A DNA stretch of 64,000 nucleotides from Bacillota bacterium (GCA_023401925.1 JAEXDA010000049.1:1-64000), one strand, 5' to 3'. Positions 1 through 9,766 are shown, numbered from the stretch's first letter. Made by a program: numbers and translations. The notes: generated by a model not told the origin, from the letters alone.

Positions 1-14
1 GTAAGCCATAATCT

Positions 15-194
15 CCGCCGCGGGTTAAAACCACACGGCTAGGCGATTAAAAACTTTTTAAATCCCCCTCCGGGGATCGGCTTACAATTATTGTTCAAAC
101 TTTTAGAATAGCTTCGAAGCATCACGGAGCCCGGTGAAACCGGGCTTTGGAATGATCTTTTAACACTTAGCCGTGAGGCTTTAGCCCGCGGCGG
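15..194. repeat. 180-bp element bounded by 26-bp imperfect inverted repeats
   Basis: Positions 15-40 and 169-194 are near-perfect reverse complements (26 nt, a few mismatches). They flank an interior with its own hairpins: 62-77 (ATCCCC/GGGGAT) and 129-145 (GCCCGGT/ACCGGGC). GGCTTAC at 79-85 also complements GTAAGCC at 1-7. No open reading frame fits inside. It lies downstream of serC on the minus strand. It could be a dispersed MITE-like or palindromic repeat, or a structured RNA. I cannot choose without seeing other copies. Confidence 0.55.
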
Positions 195-253
195 ACAAAA
201 CAACTATTAATATTTGCTGTTTCATCTTTATAATCAATTTTTTTAATTTACCC

Positions 254-1339
254 TTAGCCGTTTTTCTTCTGAAACTCTTTCATCAACTCGGCCAGTGTTT
301 TACAACCTTCCAGCGGCATCGCATTATAAATTGAGGCTCTCATGCCGCCCACCGAACGGTGCCCTTTGATGCCCACCAAACCGATTTTCTTGGCCTCGCT
401 GACAAAGGCCGCTTCCAACTCTTCATTGGGCAAACGGAAGGTGATATTCATCAAGGAACGGCTCTCTTTTTGGGCATGGCCTTTATAAAACCCGCCGCTG
501 TTGTCAATGGCATTATAAATGTAGGCGGCTTTTTCCTGGTTGCGCTTTTCCATAGCGGCGACACCGCCGTTGTTTTTAAGCCATTTCAATACCAGATTTA
601 CGACATAAATTGCAAATGTAGGCGGAGTGTTATATAAGGAGTTGTTTTTAACATAGGTGCCATATTGGAAAATAACCGGCAAATTGGTATTGGCCTTACG
701 AAGTAATTCCGGATTGACCAGCACGACGGTTACACCGGAAGGTCCCAAGTTTTTCTGGGCACCGGCATAGATTAAACCGAACTTCGAAGCATCAACAGGC
801 CTCGATAAAATATCGCTGGACATATCGGCCACCAAAGGCGCCTTTACATCCGGGAATTCCTGCCACTGGGTTCCGTAAATCGTGTTATTGGAAGTGATAT
901 GAACATAAGCCGGATTGTCACTGATTTTAATCTCGGAAGATTCTGGTATCCGATCAAAATTAGTTCCCTTGGTGGAGGCGGCAATATTGACTTTCCCCAC
1001 CCGGGCCGCTTCCTCATAGGCTTTTTCAGCGAAAGATCCGGAAATAATATAATCCGCCTGGGAGCCCGGGGTCAAAAGATTCATCGGAATGAAAGCAAAC
1101 TGGGCGCTGGCGCCGCCCCCCATAAATAAGACCCGGTAATCCCCGGGAGCGCCGATTAACTCTTTAAGTAAACTCTCGGTTTCGTTCTGAACTTCTTCAT
1201 ATTCTTTACCACGATGGCTAACCTCCAAGATAGACATCCCGGTATTTTTAAAATTTAATAATTCCCTTTGAGCTTCCTGAATCACCGGTAAGGGTAATGT
1301 TGCCGGGCCGGGATTGAAATTGAAAACCCTATCGCTCAT
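254..1339 (-). CDS. serC: Phosphoserine aminotransferase
   Basis: PLP-dependent class V aminotransferase of serine biosynthesis, converting 3-phosphohydroxypyruvate and glutamate to phosphoserine. The protein opens with the SerC hallmark FNFNPGPATLP. The PLP-binding lysine sits in GLIYAGAQKNLGPSG, and HRSVGGMRASIYNAM is the conserved C-terminal substrate-binding stretch. At 361 residues it is the usual SerC length. I chose the ATG at 1339 because AAGGAGG sits 11 nt upstream; an upstream in-frame TTG (1360) would overlap that ribosome binding site. serA and serB are not in the window. The next gene is divergent, so serC seems to be transcribed alone. Cytoplasmic. Confidence 0.95.
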   Translation of the reverse strand: MSDRVFNFNPGPATLPLPVIQEAQRELLNFKNTGMSILEVSHRGKEYEEVQNETESLLKELIGAPGDYRVLFMGGGASAQFAFIPMNLLTPGSQADYIISGSFAEKAYEEAARVGKVNIAASTKGTNFDRIPESSEIKISDNPAYVHITSNNTIYGTQWQEFPDVKAPLVADMSSDILSRPVDASKFGLIYAGAQKNLGPSGVTVVLVNPELLRKANTNLPVIFQYGTYVKNNSLYNTPPTFAIYVVNLVLKWLKNNGGVAAMEKRNQEKAAYIYNAIDNSGGFYKGHAQKESRSLMNITFRLPNEELEAAFVSEAKKIGLVGIKGHRSVGGMRASIYNAMPLEGCKTLAELMKEFQKKNG

Positions 1340-1500
1340 TTTTAGGCAATCCTCCTTCAAATCAAATTATTGTTGTCATTATATCTTTTCTGGAAACTGA
1401 ATTCAAGTCAATATTGAAAATAAGTAGGACAATTGCAAACCGCCAAGTTCGGGGAATAGTCCTTTCAATTTGGCGCTACAATAATAGCGGAGGGATGTTC

Positions 1501-3075
1501 GTGGATCGTACCGTCGCCGATTTAATTTTGGCCCAATTAAGTGAATACGGAGTTAACATTATCTTTGGAGTCATTGGCGATGCAATTTTCCCCTTGGCCG
1601 ACGCGCTCTCAAGGCAGGAGAAAATTCGCTACATTCCGGCTACCATCGAAACGGCCGCCTCTTTTATGGCTAGTTTCACGGCAAAACTCTCGGGCGCTTT
1701 AGGGGTTTGCATTGCCAGCGCCGGACCGGGGGCGGTCAATATGGCCAACGGTGTGGGGGATGCTTATTTGGATAACGTCCCGCTACTTTGTATAACCGGA
1801 CAGGTTTCCAGCAACAAGCTGGGAACCGATTACAAACAATACATTAACCAAACCGCATTTTTTGAAGCCATTACCGGTAAATCCCGCTTATGCGCTCATC
1901 CCGGGGCCGTTCTTCCCATTCTCACCAGTCTGCTGAATTACGCCCTCACCTTTAGAACCTCGGTACACCTGGAGATTCCCCAGGATATATTGGTACAACC
2001 CACCGCAGAAAACGTTATCCCCGCGCCGGATCTCATGAACAAGCTGGATGGGGCGGGAGTTTGTTATGGAGCATTGGAAACAGCCCTGGAATTCATGGCT
2101 GGAGCTGCGAGACCCTTGATCATCATCGGTAAAAACGCCTGTAATTTCGCAACCCTCATCGCAAGCTTCGCCAAATCTTTCGGGGCGGGGATCGTTGTGA
2201 GCAGGGAGTGCAAGGGGACATTACCGGATGGCCATCCCCAGGTAATCGGAGGAATTGGCGAAGGTTTTTTGCCGGAATGTTTCCTAAAAAGCGACTGCAT
2301 CCTGTTATTTGGCGAAGCCGTTTATGAGGAACGCTTTATCCCCTCCGGGGCCCGGGTGATTCAACTTCGCAACACGACTCATCCCGGCTTCACCAACTAT
2401 CTGGATATCGCCGGCGATTACGATTTGATCCTGCGGGCGATGGGGGAGAAATTTCCACAATTCATCGATCGTCAGGAATGGCGTCAAGAAATCGAAACTG
2501 CTTTCCGCCAAAGGATGACCGCAGCCGAAAATACCGGCGATCCGAAACATCCCTTGCTGTTTTTCAACGCTCTTTCCGAGGTTGTCGCCGATAACGCCAT
2601 CATCACCCTGGATGTGGGGGAATTTGTTTATTGGTTTGATTTCGGTTTTCTGGCCAAACACCAACAAGTGGGGATATCGACCAACTGGCGGAGCATGGGA
2701 GGGGGAATCCCGGCGGGCATTGCCGCCTGCCTGCAAAATCCGGACAGACAAGTGATTGCCATTGTAGGCGATGGTGGTTTTCTCATGTCGATGAATGAGC
2801 TAACCACCATTGAACGCTATCAATTGCCCTTAACCGTCTTTGTCCTAAAAAACCAATGTTACGGATTAGAAATCCAAAAAATGGTCAAAGAAGGATTTAA
2901 GGCCTTTGGTACAGATTTGGTATTGCCTGACATAAGGACTTTAGCCGAAGCCTTTCATATCAAAGGTTATAAAATGGATCAAGTCTCAAATAAAGATGAG
3001 CTTCGGAATATGCTTCAAACCCCTCCTGCTTTAGTAGAAGTTGAAGTTCATCAGGCCAATTTGCCGAATCTGTAA
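1501..3075 (+). CDS. TPP-dependent enzyme, pyruvate oxidase/acetolactate synthase superfamily
   Basis: Three-domain thiamine-diphosphate enzyme of 524 residues. It has an N-terminal PYR domain with the cofactor-activating Glu in ATIETAASFMA, a central domain, and a C-terminal PP domain carrying the GDGGFLMSMNELTT metal/diphosphate motif. The family includes PoxB, IlvB and related decarboxylases. The exact substrate cannot be read from sequence, and no small ilvH-like subunit is adjacent. GTG at 1501 is preferred because GGAGGG lies 6 nt upstream; ATG at 1495 abuts the ribosome binding site. It diverges from serC and converges on the GH127 gene with only 13 bp between stops. Cytoplasmic. Confidence 0.8.
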   Translation: MDRTVADLILAQLSEYGVNIIFGVIGDAIFPLADALSRQEKIRYIPATIETAASFMASFTAKLSGALGVCIASAGPGAVNMANGVGDAYLDNVPLLCITGQVSSNKLGTDYKQYINQTAFFEAITGKSRLCAHPGAVLPILTSLLNYALTFRTSVHLEIPQDILVQPTAENVIPAPDLMNKLDGAGVCYGALETALEFMAGAARPLIIIGKNACNFATLIASFAKSFGAGIVVSRECKGTLPDGHPQVIGGIGEGFLPECFLKSDCILLFGEAVYEERFIPSGARVIQLRNTTHPGFTNYLDIAGDYDLILRAMGEKFPQFIDRQEWRQEIETAFRQRMTAAENTGDPKHPLLFFNALSEVVADNAIITLDVGEFVYWFDFGFLAKHQQVGISTNWRSMGGGIPAGIAACLQNPDRQVIAIVGDGGFLMSMNELTTIERYQLPLTVFVLKNQCYGLEIQKMVKEGFKAFGTDLVLPDIRTLAEAFHIKGYKMDQVSNKDELRNMLQTPPALVEVEVHQANLPNL

Positions 3076-3088
3076 TTATAAAATTTTG

Positions 3089-5029
3089 TTATTTTACAGG
3101 TATCCAAACTACCATTCTGCCGGGTTTACGGTTATCCCAGGCATAATAGGGTATTGCTTTGACTTGAGTTTTGTCAAACAATTGTCTTGCGGAAGCCGGT
3201 TGATATAATACCCCTTCCCAATCGGATATATTGGGTATTAAAGCATCACTTTCAATAACAGTAATTCCTTCAAGAACATCCGCTTCAAATCTTTCAGTTA
3301 ATAAAGCATTCGCCGGTAAAATAATTTGGTCGACGGGAACCCTATTATCGGCTTCCTCTAAGCAATAAACCAACGGTCCTCTCTGAAGAGCTATTCTTCC
3401 TAAATCTTGATTGACAGCCGGATGTGCAGCTATCCGTTCAACCGGCATATCTAAATTCAGTTCTACAATATCATTTGGCATCCACTTACGCCGAATTTTA
3501 ACATATCCATTTTCAGATGTCATTTCTACTGTTTTTCCGTTAACTTGGATCGTAAAACTGCCACACCAAGCTGGAATTCTCAAATAAAGAGTAAACATAA
3601 CCGAAGTTTCAATTCCTATCGTAAACTTTATTCGCCCATCCCAAGGAAATCCTGATTCTTGGTGGAGAGTAAGCTTTTCGCCTCCAAGTAAATTGGTTTC
3701 TACCTTGCTTTGAATATATAAGTTTACCACAATTCCGTCCTCGGCTTGTAAATAAATGTAATTTCCAAGCGAGGCTAAGAGTCTTGATACATTCGGCGGG
3801 CAGCAGGCACACCAAAACCAACCCCAACGGTGGTGAGTACCATCACTTTGCAAAGGATTATCGTAAAAAAATTTGCATCCGTCAAGGGATACTCCGGACA
3901 AAAGGCCATTATAAAGCACTTTCTCGATGATATCCCCGTACTTCCCCTCGCCGGTTAATTGTGACATCCTATGATTCCACATAATCATACCCACGGAGGC
4001 ACATGTTTCGGCGTATGCCGTATCATTGGGAAGATCAAAATCTCTGGTGAAACCTTCATTTTCCTTGGTAGGGCCAATGCCTCCCGTAATATACATCCTG
4101 CGGGTCGTTACATTTTGCCACAACCGTTCCATAGCTTTTATGAGACTTTGATCTCCCGTTTCCGCTGCCAAATCTGCCATTCCGCAATACAAGTACATGG
4201 CCCTGACTGCATGCCCCACCACAGCGGTTTGTTCTCTAACCGGCAAATGGTCTTGGGCATAGCTGCCATCGTAATTTTCATATGAACCAAAAAATCTTTC
4301 ATTAATCTGACCCGGTATTCCTAATTTGCCGGCAATCCTATCAAGTCTGGCTAATTCCTCCCGCAGCCTTGAATTTGGATTTCCACGCCCTTCTATAAAG
4401 AAGCTTGCCAAATTTAAATAACGCTTTTCCCCTGTCACCCGGTAAAGGCCAATCAACCCCATTTCGATTACTTCATGTCCGGGTATTCCCCTCTCCTTAC
4501 CGACGCCAAATTTGGCGTCAACACAGTCGGCTAGATGGCAGGCAATTTCTAATAAACTTTTTTTCCCTGTTGCCGCATAATGGGCAGTTGCTGCCTGAAA
4601 TAAATGGCCCGCACAATACAACTCATGACACATCCCCAAATTGGTGAATTTTTTATCGGGTTCTACCAGTTGGAAATATGTATTTAAATAGCCATCCCCC
4701 TCCTGGGCTTTTCCAATGAGCGCAATGACTTCATCAATCCACGCATTGATTTGAGGATCAGGAAAGGTAACAATGGAGTAGCTTGCCGCTTCCAACCATT
4801 TATAAGCATCAGAGTCCATCCAGAAAGAACCGGTATATTCTCCATCCTTCTGACCAGAAACACGCCGGAAATTGTCCAATACTCCACTTGAGTTAAGTTG
4901 ATGAAACTGATACGGTATTGAAATGCTACGGTTATTATCGATCCGGGGTTTCCAAAATTGATCATCCATGGTGACTTGATGAAAAGGTATGGCATTAAAT
5001 CGTTTATAGGAAGAAGGTTTGTCGTTCAT
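3089..5029 (-). CDS. GH127 beta-L-arabinofuranosidase (copy A)
   Basis: Glycoside hydrolase family 127 (former DUF1680) removes beta-L-arabinofuranosyl residues using a Zn-bound cysteine nucleophile. All residues known from Bifidobacterium HypBA1 can be matched: acid/base Glu325, Zn ligands Glu341 and Cys343 (AETCAS), and the Cys409-Cys410 pair in CACCPPN. The Glu-to-Glu spacing of 16 equals that of HypBA1. At 646 aa it has full family length and no signal peptide, so it should act in the cytoplasm on imported oligosaccharides. The start ATG has AAGGAGA upstream. It is last in the operon of binding protein, two permeases and GH127, presumably controlled by the LacI protein at 8707. Two paralogues lie at 17615 and 19695. 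Confidence 0.92.
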   Translation of the reverse strand: MNDKPSSYKRFNAIPFHQVTMDDQFWKPRIDNNRSISIPYQFHQLNSSGVLDNFRRVSGQKDGEYTGSFWMDSDAYKWLEAASYSIVTFPDPQINAWIDEVIALIGKAQEGDGYLNTYFQLVEPDKKFTNLGMCHELYCAGHLFQAATAHYAATGKKSLLEIACHLADCVDAKFGVGKERGIPGHEVIEMGLIGLYRVTGEKRYLNLASFFIEGRGNPNSRLREELARLDRIAGKLGIPGQINERFFGSYENYDGSYAQDHLPVREQTAVVGHAVRAMYLYCGMADLAAETGDQSLIKAMERLWQNVTTRRMYITGGIGPTKENEGFTRDFDLPNDTAYAETCASVGMIMWNHRMSQLTGEGKYGDIIEKVLYNGLLSGVSLDGCKFFYDNPLQSDGTHHRWGWFWCACCPPNVSRLLASLGNYIYLQAEDGIVVNLYIQSKVETNLLGGEKLTLHQESGFPWDGRIKFTIGIETSVMFTLYLRIPAWCGSFTIQVNGKTVEMTSENGYVKIRRKWMPNDIVELNLDMPVERIAAHPAVNQDLGRIALQRGPLVYCLEEADNRVPVDQIILPANALLTERFEADVLEGITVIESDALIPNISDWEGVLYQPASARQLFDKTQVKAIPYYAWDNRKPGRMVVWIPVK

Positions 5030-5088
5030 AGTTTTAAGTCTCCTTAATGCGCGCGCGCGAGTTATTTTTGGTGATTGATCGGGTAATC

Positions 5089-5937
5089 TTATTTAAGCCC
5101 CGTAAGTACGATGCCCTCTACGAAGTGTTTTTGACCGAGGAAATACAAGATAACGCTCGGAATGATCGACATTGTTGATGCGGCCATAATCGACTTCCAA
5201 TCCGTGCCGAAACCCGATTTAAAATTGGCCAAAGCCTGGGAAATTGTATTCATTTCATTTCTTGAAATATAGATCAGCGGACCCATTACATCATTCCAAT
5301 ATAAAATAAATGTAAAAAGACCCACGGTTATTAAAACCGGCTTAATGAGGGGCATCAATAGTTTAAATAGAATCTGCAAATGTCCCGCGCCATCCATAAC
5401 TGCGGCTTCATCCAATTCCCGTGGTATGGTCATCAAAAACTGACGGATTAAAAAGATATTCAAAGCGCCTCCGCCCAAGAAAGCCGGGAATATAAGCGGG
5501 ATATAGCTATTACTAAGGCCGACGGTACTCCAAGCCATAAAAATCGGAATAATCGTGACGGCGCTTGGCATCAGCATACTCCCGATAACCAAGCTGAACC
5601 AAAACTTTTTTAAAGGAAAATTCAGCCGGGCAAAGCTATACGCCGCCAAGCTTGAAGTCAACAATACCCCAAAAATGGAGGGTAAAGTGATGATCATGGT
5701 ATTTATGAAATATCTTCCGAAGGGGAAAACACTTAATGTATAAGGAAAGTTTTCAAAATGCCAAGAATTGGGCAAAAGAAGCGGAGGATATTGATTAATC
5801 TCCAAATTGGACATGAAAGAGGACCTTACCATCCAAAAGAATGGAAAGACAACCAGTAATGCGATAATAATGACTGCCAGCGCATTAACGCCTAATGCGA
5901 CGTTAACGCTTAATAATAAATTTCTTGTTTTTTTCAT
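5089..5937 (-). CDS. Sugar ABC transporter permease, MalG/AraQ type
   Basis: Inner-membrane subunit of a CUT1-family carbohydrate importer. Six hydrophobic segments are visible. The EAA loop that docks the ATPase reads ELDEAAVMDGAGHLQILFK, and the C-terminus VEGIVLTGLK is typical of MalG proteins. ATG at 5937 is chosen because GAGGG (in GTGAGGGATAATCCA) lies about 9 nt upstream; the GTG at 5952 lies inside the ribosome binding site. It follows the partner permease by 11 bp and precedes GH127 copy A by 59 bp. The substrate is inferred to be an arabino-oligosaccharide from the flanking GH127. Confidence 0.92.
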   Translation of the reverse strand: MKKTRNLLLSVNVALGVNALAVIIIALLVVFPFFWMVRSSFMSNLEINQYPPLLLPNSWHFENFPYTLSVFPFGRYFINTMIITLPSIFGVLLTSSLAAYSFARLNFPLKKFWFSLVIGSMLMPSAVTIIPIFMAWSTVGLSNSYIPLIFPAFLGGGALNIFLIRQFLMTIPRELDEAAVMDGAGHLQILFKLLMPLIKPVLITVGLFTFILYWNDVMGPLIYISRNEMNTISQALANFKSGFGTDWKSIMAASTMSIIPSVILYFLGQKHFVEGIVLTGLK

Positions 5938-5948
5938 TGGATTATCCC

Positions 5949-6830
5949 TCACTCTGCTTCATAAAATGTCCATAAACGTGATGTTACGAAGACAACGACG
6001 GTTAAGATGGCGATGAAAACGAAAAAGAGTACGGACAGAGCACTGGCATGACCGAAGTTATTCCGCATGAAGCCTTCCCGGTAGATCAGATAAACCATTA
6101 GTAAAGTAGAATCACTGGGTCCGCCCTTGGTGAGCGCGTATGCCGGTATAAATCCCTGCAAGTTGGTAATCAGGCTCATTAAGAAATTGTAAAAGATAAT
6201 CGGCGACATCATCGGCATGGTGATGTGACGGAACTTGTGCCATAGATTACCCCCATCCATTTCCACCGCTTCCAGGTACATTTTCGGTACCCCTTGCAAA
6301 CCGGCAAGAAAAATGACTATCAGGTTTCCGCTCATCCAGACGATCATCAGGATGATGGAAGGCATTGCAAAATTTTCATCCGAAAGCCACTGAATCTTGT
6401 CAAACCCAAAACAATTCAATATATAATTAAAAACTCCAAAGTTCGCTTCATACATCCAGGACCAAACGACGCTTGTGCCGATTACCGGTACAACATAAGG
6501 GAGGAAAAAAATTGAGCGCCAGATCCCCCGTCCCGGGATAGGTGGGTTAAGCATGAGGGCGATGCAAAAAGAATAGATAATACCTGTAATAACAGCACCT
6601 AAAGCAAAATATAACGTTGAAACGACCGAACTTTGAAAATAAAAATCCGTCGTAAAAATATCAATATAATTTTGTAACCCGTTGAAGGTCGGCGGCTCCA
6701 ATCCCGACCAATTGGTCAAACTGATGATGATAACTCCCAGAATGGGTAGAAAAGTGTAAAGTATCAATCCCAAAATAGCCGGGGTTAAAAAAGCATAAGC
6801 GATAATACTCGTGTTGATTCGTTTATTCAT
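5949..6830 (-). CDS. Sugar ABC transporter permease, MalF/UgpA type
   Basis: First permease of the block-1 CUT1 importer, 293 aa with six predicted membrane spans. The EAA-type loop is YLEAVEMDGGNLWHKFRH, followed by ITMPMMSP. A ribosome binding site AGGAGTGAG precedes the ATG. It lies downstream of the binding protein, separated from it by a GC-rich hairpin at 6951-6978, and is almost contiguous with the MalG-type partner. No ATP-binding subunit is encoded here, so a shared MsmX/MalK-like ATPase elsewhere is inferred. Confidence 0.92.
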   Translation of the reverse strand: MNKRINTSIIAYAFLTPAILGLILYTFLPILGVIIISLTNWSGLEPPTFNGLQNYIDIFTTDFYFQSSVVSTLYFALGAVITGIIYSFCIALMLNPPIPGRGIWRSIFFLPYVVPVIGTSVVWSWMYEANFGVFNYILNCFGFDKIQWLSDENFAMPSIILMIVWMSGNLIVIFLAGLQGVPKMYLEAVEMDGGNLWHKFRHITMPMMSPIIFYNFLMSLITNLQGFIPAYALTKGGPSDSTLLMVYLIYREGFMRNNFGHASALSVLFFVFIAILTVVVFVTSRLWTFYEAE

Positions 6831-6950
6831 TGCTCACTCACTCCTGACTAAAAACATAGCGATCTTGTTTTCTCAAAAATTACAAAACGGATTTATCGAT
6901 ACCTAAAATGCACAACACGTGCGCCGAGAATATCCTTTTTTACTTATTTT

Positions 6951-6978
6951 CCCCTTTCGCACGGAATGGCGAAAGGGG
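6951..6978. other. Hairpin between binding-protein and permease genes
   Basis: A perfect 10-bp stem (CCCCTTTCGC / GCGAAAGGGG) with an 8-nt loop. Neither side has a proper U-tract, so it looks less like an intrinsic terminator and more like an mRNA-protecting or processing hairpin at the 3' end of the binding-protein message. Confidence 0.6.
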
Positions 6979-6999
6979 ATTTCGTAACAAAAATCCGAT

Positions 7000-8349
7000 T
7001 TACTTCGGTCTGTTTTCTTCGAATAATTTCTTTACTTTCGGCAACATCGTGGTAATGTATTGTTTGGCTGTTAATTTGCCGTTCCAAACTTGATCCATAC
7101 CGGAATCGATTAAGTCATTTAACTTATCAAAACTTGGGAAATAGTACCATGGTACTTGAACCGCATTATTCATGGCGTAATCAACTACAGCGGTTTTATA
7201 TTGGGCGTACGGAGGATGAACGGAATTATCGGCCCACTTTTTGATGATTTGATCATTGGCGTAATACTGTTTGTGGGTAGGCATCCAGATACCACCGGTG
7301 ATAAGGCCCCAAGCTCCTTCGTTTTCTTCATCGGTCATCCATTTGATAAAGATCTTGGTCGCAGCAAGATTCTTCGAACTGTTGAAAATGACAAAAGGTC
7401 CTCCTGTATTGTAGGTCACCGCTTTTTTCATCTTCGGAAGAACACCAACACCATAAACCAGACCGTCTTTTAAGGAGTTCTTTAAAGACACCCCAATCTC
7501 CCATTGACCGTAACCGGCGGCCATCGCAACTTTTCCGGTTAATAATGTCACATCCAGACTGGGCATATTGTTTTTATCGCCTACGGAAGGCGCGACACGA
7601 TCTTTAAGATAAAGATCGGCAATAGCCTGAAGTGCTTGAATGGTCTGAGGTGTTCCCAGTAATAACTTCTGTCCGTCGGAATTCATAATACCGCCGCCGT
7701 TGGAAACCGCCATAACCGGCCATATCCAGGCCAACCGATTAAAATCGGCGCCGTAAGTCACAATATTCTTGGGATCAAATCCGGGATCGTTGGGGGTCTT
7801 GCCATTTTTATCCTTGGTGAGCTTTTTGGCTACATCCACAAATTCTTTCCAAGTCCAAGCTTTATCGGCGCTTGCAGGAGGGTATGAGACCTTGGCTTCG
7901 TCAAATAATTTTTTATTATAATAAGTAACCAAAACTTCATTGGCGCTGCTGTATCCTACCACCTTACCCTTGTATGTAAAAGCAAGGGATTTTAACGGTG
8001 CTTCACTGGCCGGATACATATCGCTTACATCGGCTAAAATACCTGCAGCAGCGTACCGAATGGTCATTGCTTCATTCATCATGCAGCAATCCGGCAATTG
8101 TTTTGCGGCAGCCATAGTATTTAATTTCGTATTATAGTCATTCCAGCTGACGGCAATCAGGGTAACATGAACCTTATCCTGAGATGAATTAAATTTATCC
8201 AGTGATTTTTGAATATCCGCCGCTTCAGACTCGGTCGTATTATACCAGGCCATGTAAGTAATTTCTGCTTTTGCGGCAAAAGCATTGGCTGAGATAACAA
8301 CGAGCACGACAATCAATACCACAATAAATAATCGTCGAAGTTGTTTCAT
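7000..8349 (-). CDS. Sugar ABC transporter substrate-binding protein (block 1)
   Basis: Family 1 extracellular solute-binding protein, 449 aa. It begins with a classical signal peptide (MKQLRRLFIVVLIVVLVVISANAFA, cleavage after AFA), then the mature start ITYMAWYNTTESEAADIQKSL. No lipobox cysteine is present, which is unusual for a monoderm Firmicute and suggests a soluble periplasmic protein. It is first gene of the operon continuing with two permeases and GH127 copy A. A perfect 18-bp palindrome (8611-8628) in its upstream region also occurs in front of the adjacent lacI-type gene. The ligand is probably arabinose-containing oligosaccharide (inferred from neighbours). Confidence 0.9.
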   Translation of the reverse strand: MKQLRRLFIVVLIVVLVVISANAFAAKAEITYMAWYNTTESEAADIQKSLDKFNSSQDKVHVTLIAVSWNDYNTKLNTMAAAKQLPDCCMMNEAMTIRYAAAGILADVSDMYPASEAPLKSLAFTYKGKVVGYSSANEVLVTYYNKKLFDEAKVSYPPASADKAWTWKEFVDVAKKLTKDKNGKTPNDPGFDPKNIVTYGADFNRLAWIWPVMAVSNGGGIMNSDGQKLLLGTPQTIQALQAIADLYLKDRVAPSVGDKNNMPSLDVTLLTGKVAMAAGYGQWEIGVSLKNSLKDGLVYGVGVLPKMKKAVTYNTGGPFVIFNSSKNLAATKIFIKWMTDEENEGAWGLITGGIWMPTHKQYYANDQIIKKWADNSVHPPYAQYKTAVVDYAMNNAVQVPWYYFPSFDKLNDLIDSGMDQVWNGKLTAKQYITTMLPKVKKLFEENRPK

Positions 8350-8706
8350 TATACTTCCTCCCTTTTATTTTTTTGAACTCTTGACTCATATTGGTTATGG
8401 GCAATTCAAAAGGGTATTGAAGGGTTAAAGGATTTTGATCGGTTAATATACCGAAACCTTTTGAACAGCTTTTTCCCACCCCCCTTCTTCTGAATTAACC
8501 CCGGTCTTGCCAAGCTTCAGATACGCAGGGATAACTACCTAAACGATTTACAAATGCCGTTCCAATGATTGAAAGCAATCCAAATTCATCGATAAATAGC
8601 CAGGAACGATAATTTAATCGATTAAATTTTTAAATATCGCAAACTTTTCCTTCAAGACTCAGCCACCGCCGGTTAAAGCCCCGTAGTTGAGACAATCATT
8701 CAGGAT
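8350..8706. other. 357-bp upstream region of block-1 importer
   Basis: No credible gene. It contains the LacI-type palindrome at 8611-8628 and the leader of the binding-protein mRNA. The short minus-strand reading frames here lack ribosome binding sites or overlap the binding-protein gene. Confidence 0.6.
8611..8628. promoter_or_regulatory. LacI-type operator, block 1 importer
   Basis: AATTTAATCGATTAAATT is a perfect 18-bp palindrome with the central CG typical of LacI-family operators. A 14-bp core match (TTTAATCGATTAAA) sits just upstream of the neighbouring lacI-type gene. The shared motif supports control of both genes by that regulator. Confidence 0.7.
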
Positions 8707-9747
8707 TTAGATACTGGCAACGGATTGTCTTTCGACCAATTGGCAATTCAGCCGATAATCTTTCATCTCTCCATTCACCGGAGGATCGGTAATCAAATGA
8801 ATAATAATTTCAGCGGCTTTTTTACCGATTTCATTGAGAGGCAAACCCATTGTTGTAAGCCGGGGTACAAAGAACTTACTACAGTCGCGATTATCAAAAC
8901 CGACCAAAGAAAGTTCACCCGGTATTGAAATTCCCAATTCCCCCGCTGCATCGAAAACACCGCCGGCCATTAAATCATTCATTGCAAAAATGGCTGTCGG
9001 GCGGTCAGGCAAACTCAGCAATTCCTTACCCAAGAGGTAACCGGATTCCTGCTCCCAATTGCCAGCTTTTAGATAAGCCGGGTTGAATAATAAATTATAT
9101 TCATATAACGCCCGTTGATATCCTTTAAACCGCGCCTGGCTTTGAAAAGAATCATATAGTCCGCTGATAACACCGATTTTGCTATGACCATGTCCGATCA
9201 AATACTTGATAGCGTTATAAGCCCCTTCTTCGTCATCATAATTGACGGAATAATGAATTCCGGATAACGAATAACAATAAGCATAAACCACCGGAACCGA
9301 GATTTCCCCGATAATATCGGATACATCCCGGGAATGGGCTCCTATATAAATCATTCCATCAACTTGCCGGTTTAATAAAATTTGGACCGTATCCGCTATC
9401 AAGGCGCGATATTTAGGAGTCTGGCTATAATGATTGCCAAGTCGTTTGTATAACCTCAAGTTGTTAAGAATAATATGAAAACCCCAATTTTCAGTGTATT
9501 CATCAATACCATCAATTATATCCGGAGTGTTAAAAACCGTTATATCTTCGGAAATAACGCCGATTGTATTGGTGCGTTTGACTTTCAAACTTTTGGCAAT
9601 GGTATTCGGATGATACTGTGTCTCCTGGATAACTTTCAAGACCTTTTCACGGGTCTCTACCGTTACCTTAGGAGAATTATTCAGTACGTTGGAGACAGTC
9701 GCCGTTGATACTCCGGCTAATTTTGAGATTTCTTTAATATTTGGCAT
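8707..9747 (-). CDS. LacI-family transcriptional regulator (block 1)
   Basis: DNA-binding repressor with an N-terminal LacI HTH (MPNIKEISKLAGVSTATVSN, then VLNNSPKV) and hinge YHPNTIAKSLK, followed by a periplasmic-binding-like sensor domain. About 346 aa, the normal length. ATG at 9747 gives the canonical LacI N-terminus; the in-frame TTG at 9756 only adds MEF. A palindrome TTTAATCGATTAAA overlaps its own leader (9767-9780) and recurs before the importer operon, which suggests autoregulation plus control of the importer/GH127 operon. The inducer is presumably an arabinose-derived sugar. It lies between the GH43/GH51 pair and the importer. Confidence 0.93.
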   Translation of the reverse strand: MPNIKEISKLAGVSTATVSNVLNNSPKVTVETREKVLKVIQETQYHPNTIAKSLKVKRTNTIGVISEDITVFNTPDIIDGIDEYTENWGFHIILNNLRLYKRLGNHYSQTPKYRALIADTVQILLNRQVDGMIYIGAHSRDVSDIIGEISVPVVYAYCYSLSGIHYSVNYDDEEGAYNAIKYLIGHGHSKIGVISGLYDSFQSQARFKGYQRALYEYNLLFNPAYLKAGNWEQESGYLLGKELLSLPDRPTAIFAMNDLMAGGVFDAAGELGISIPGELSLVGFDNRDCSKFFVPRLTTMGLPLNEIGKKAAEIIIHLITDPPVNGEMKDYRLNCQLVERQSVASI

Positions 9748-9766
9748 AAATTCCAACCCGATTTAA

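Noticed and set aside
2305..2751. 148-codon ORF antisense to the TPP enzyme
   Set aside because: Shadow frame of a strongly conserved protein; no family signature of its own.
5045..5062. Alternating GC run between the permease and GH127 copy A
   Set aside because: Short purine-pyrimidine tract in a leader; no sign of function beyond composition.
8240..8479. 79-codon minus-strand ORF overlapping the block-1 binding-protein start
   Set aside because: Different frame through the signal-peptide region, Cys/Arg-rich nonsense-like composition.
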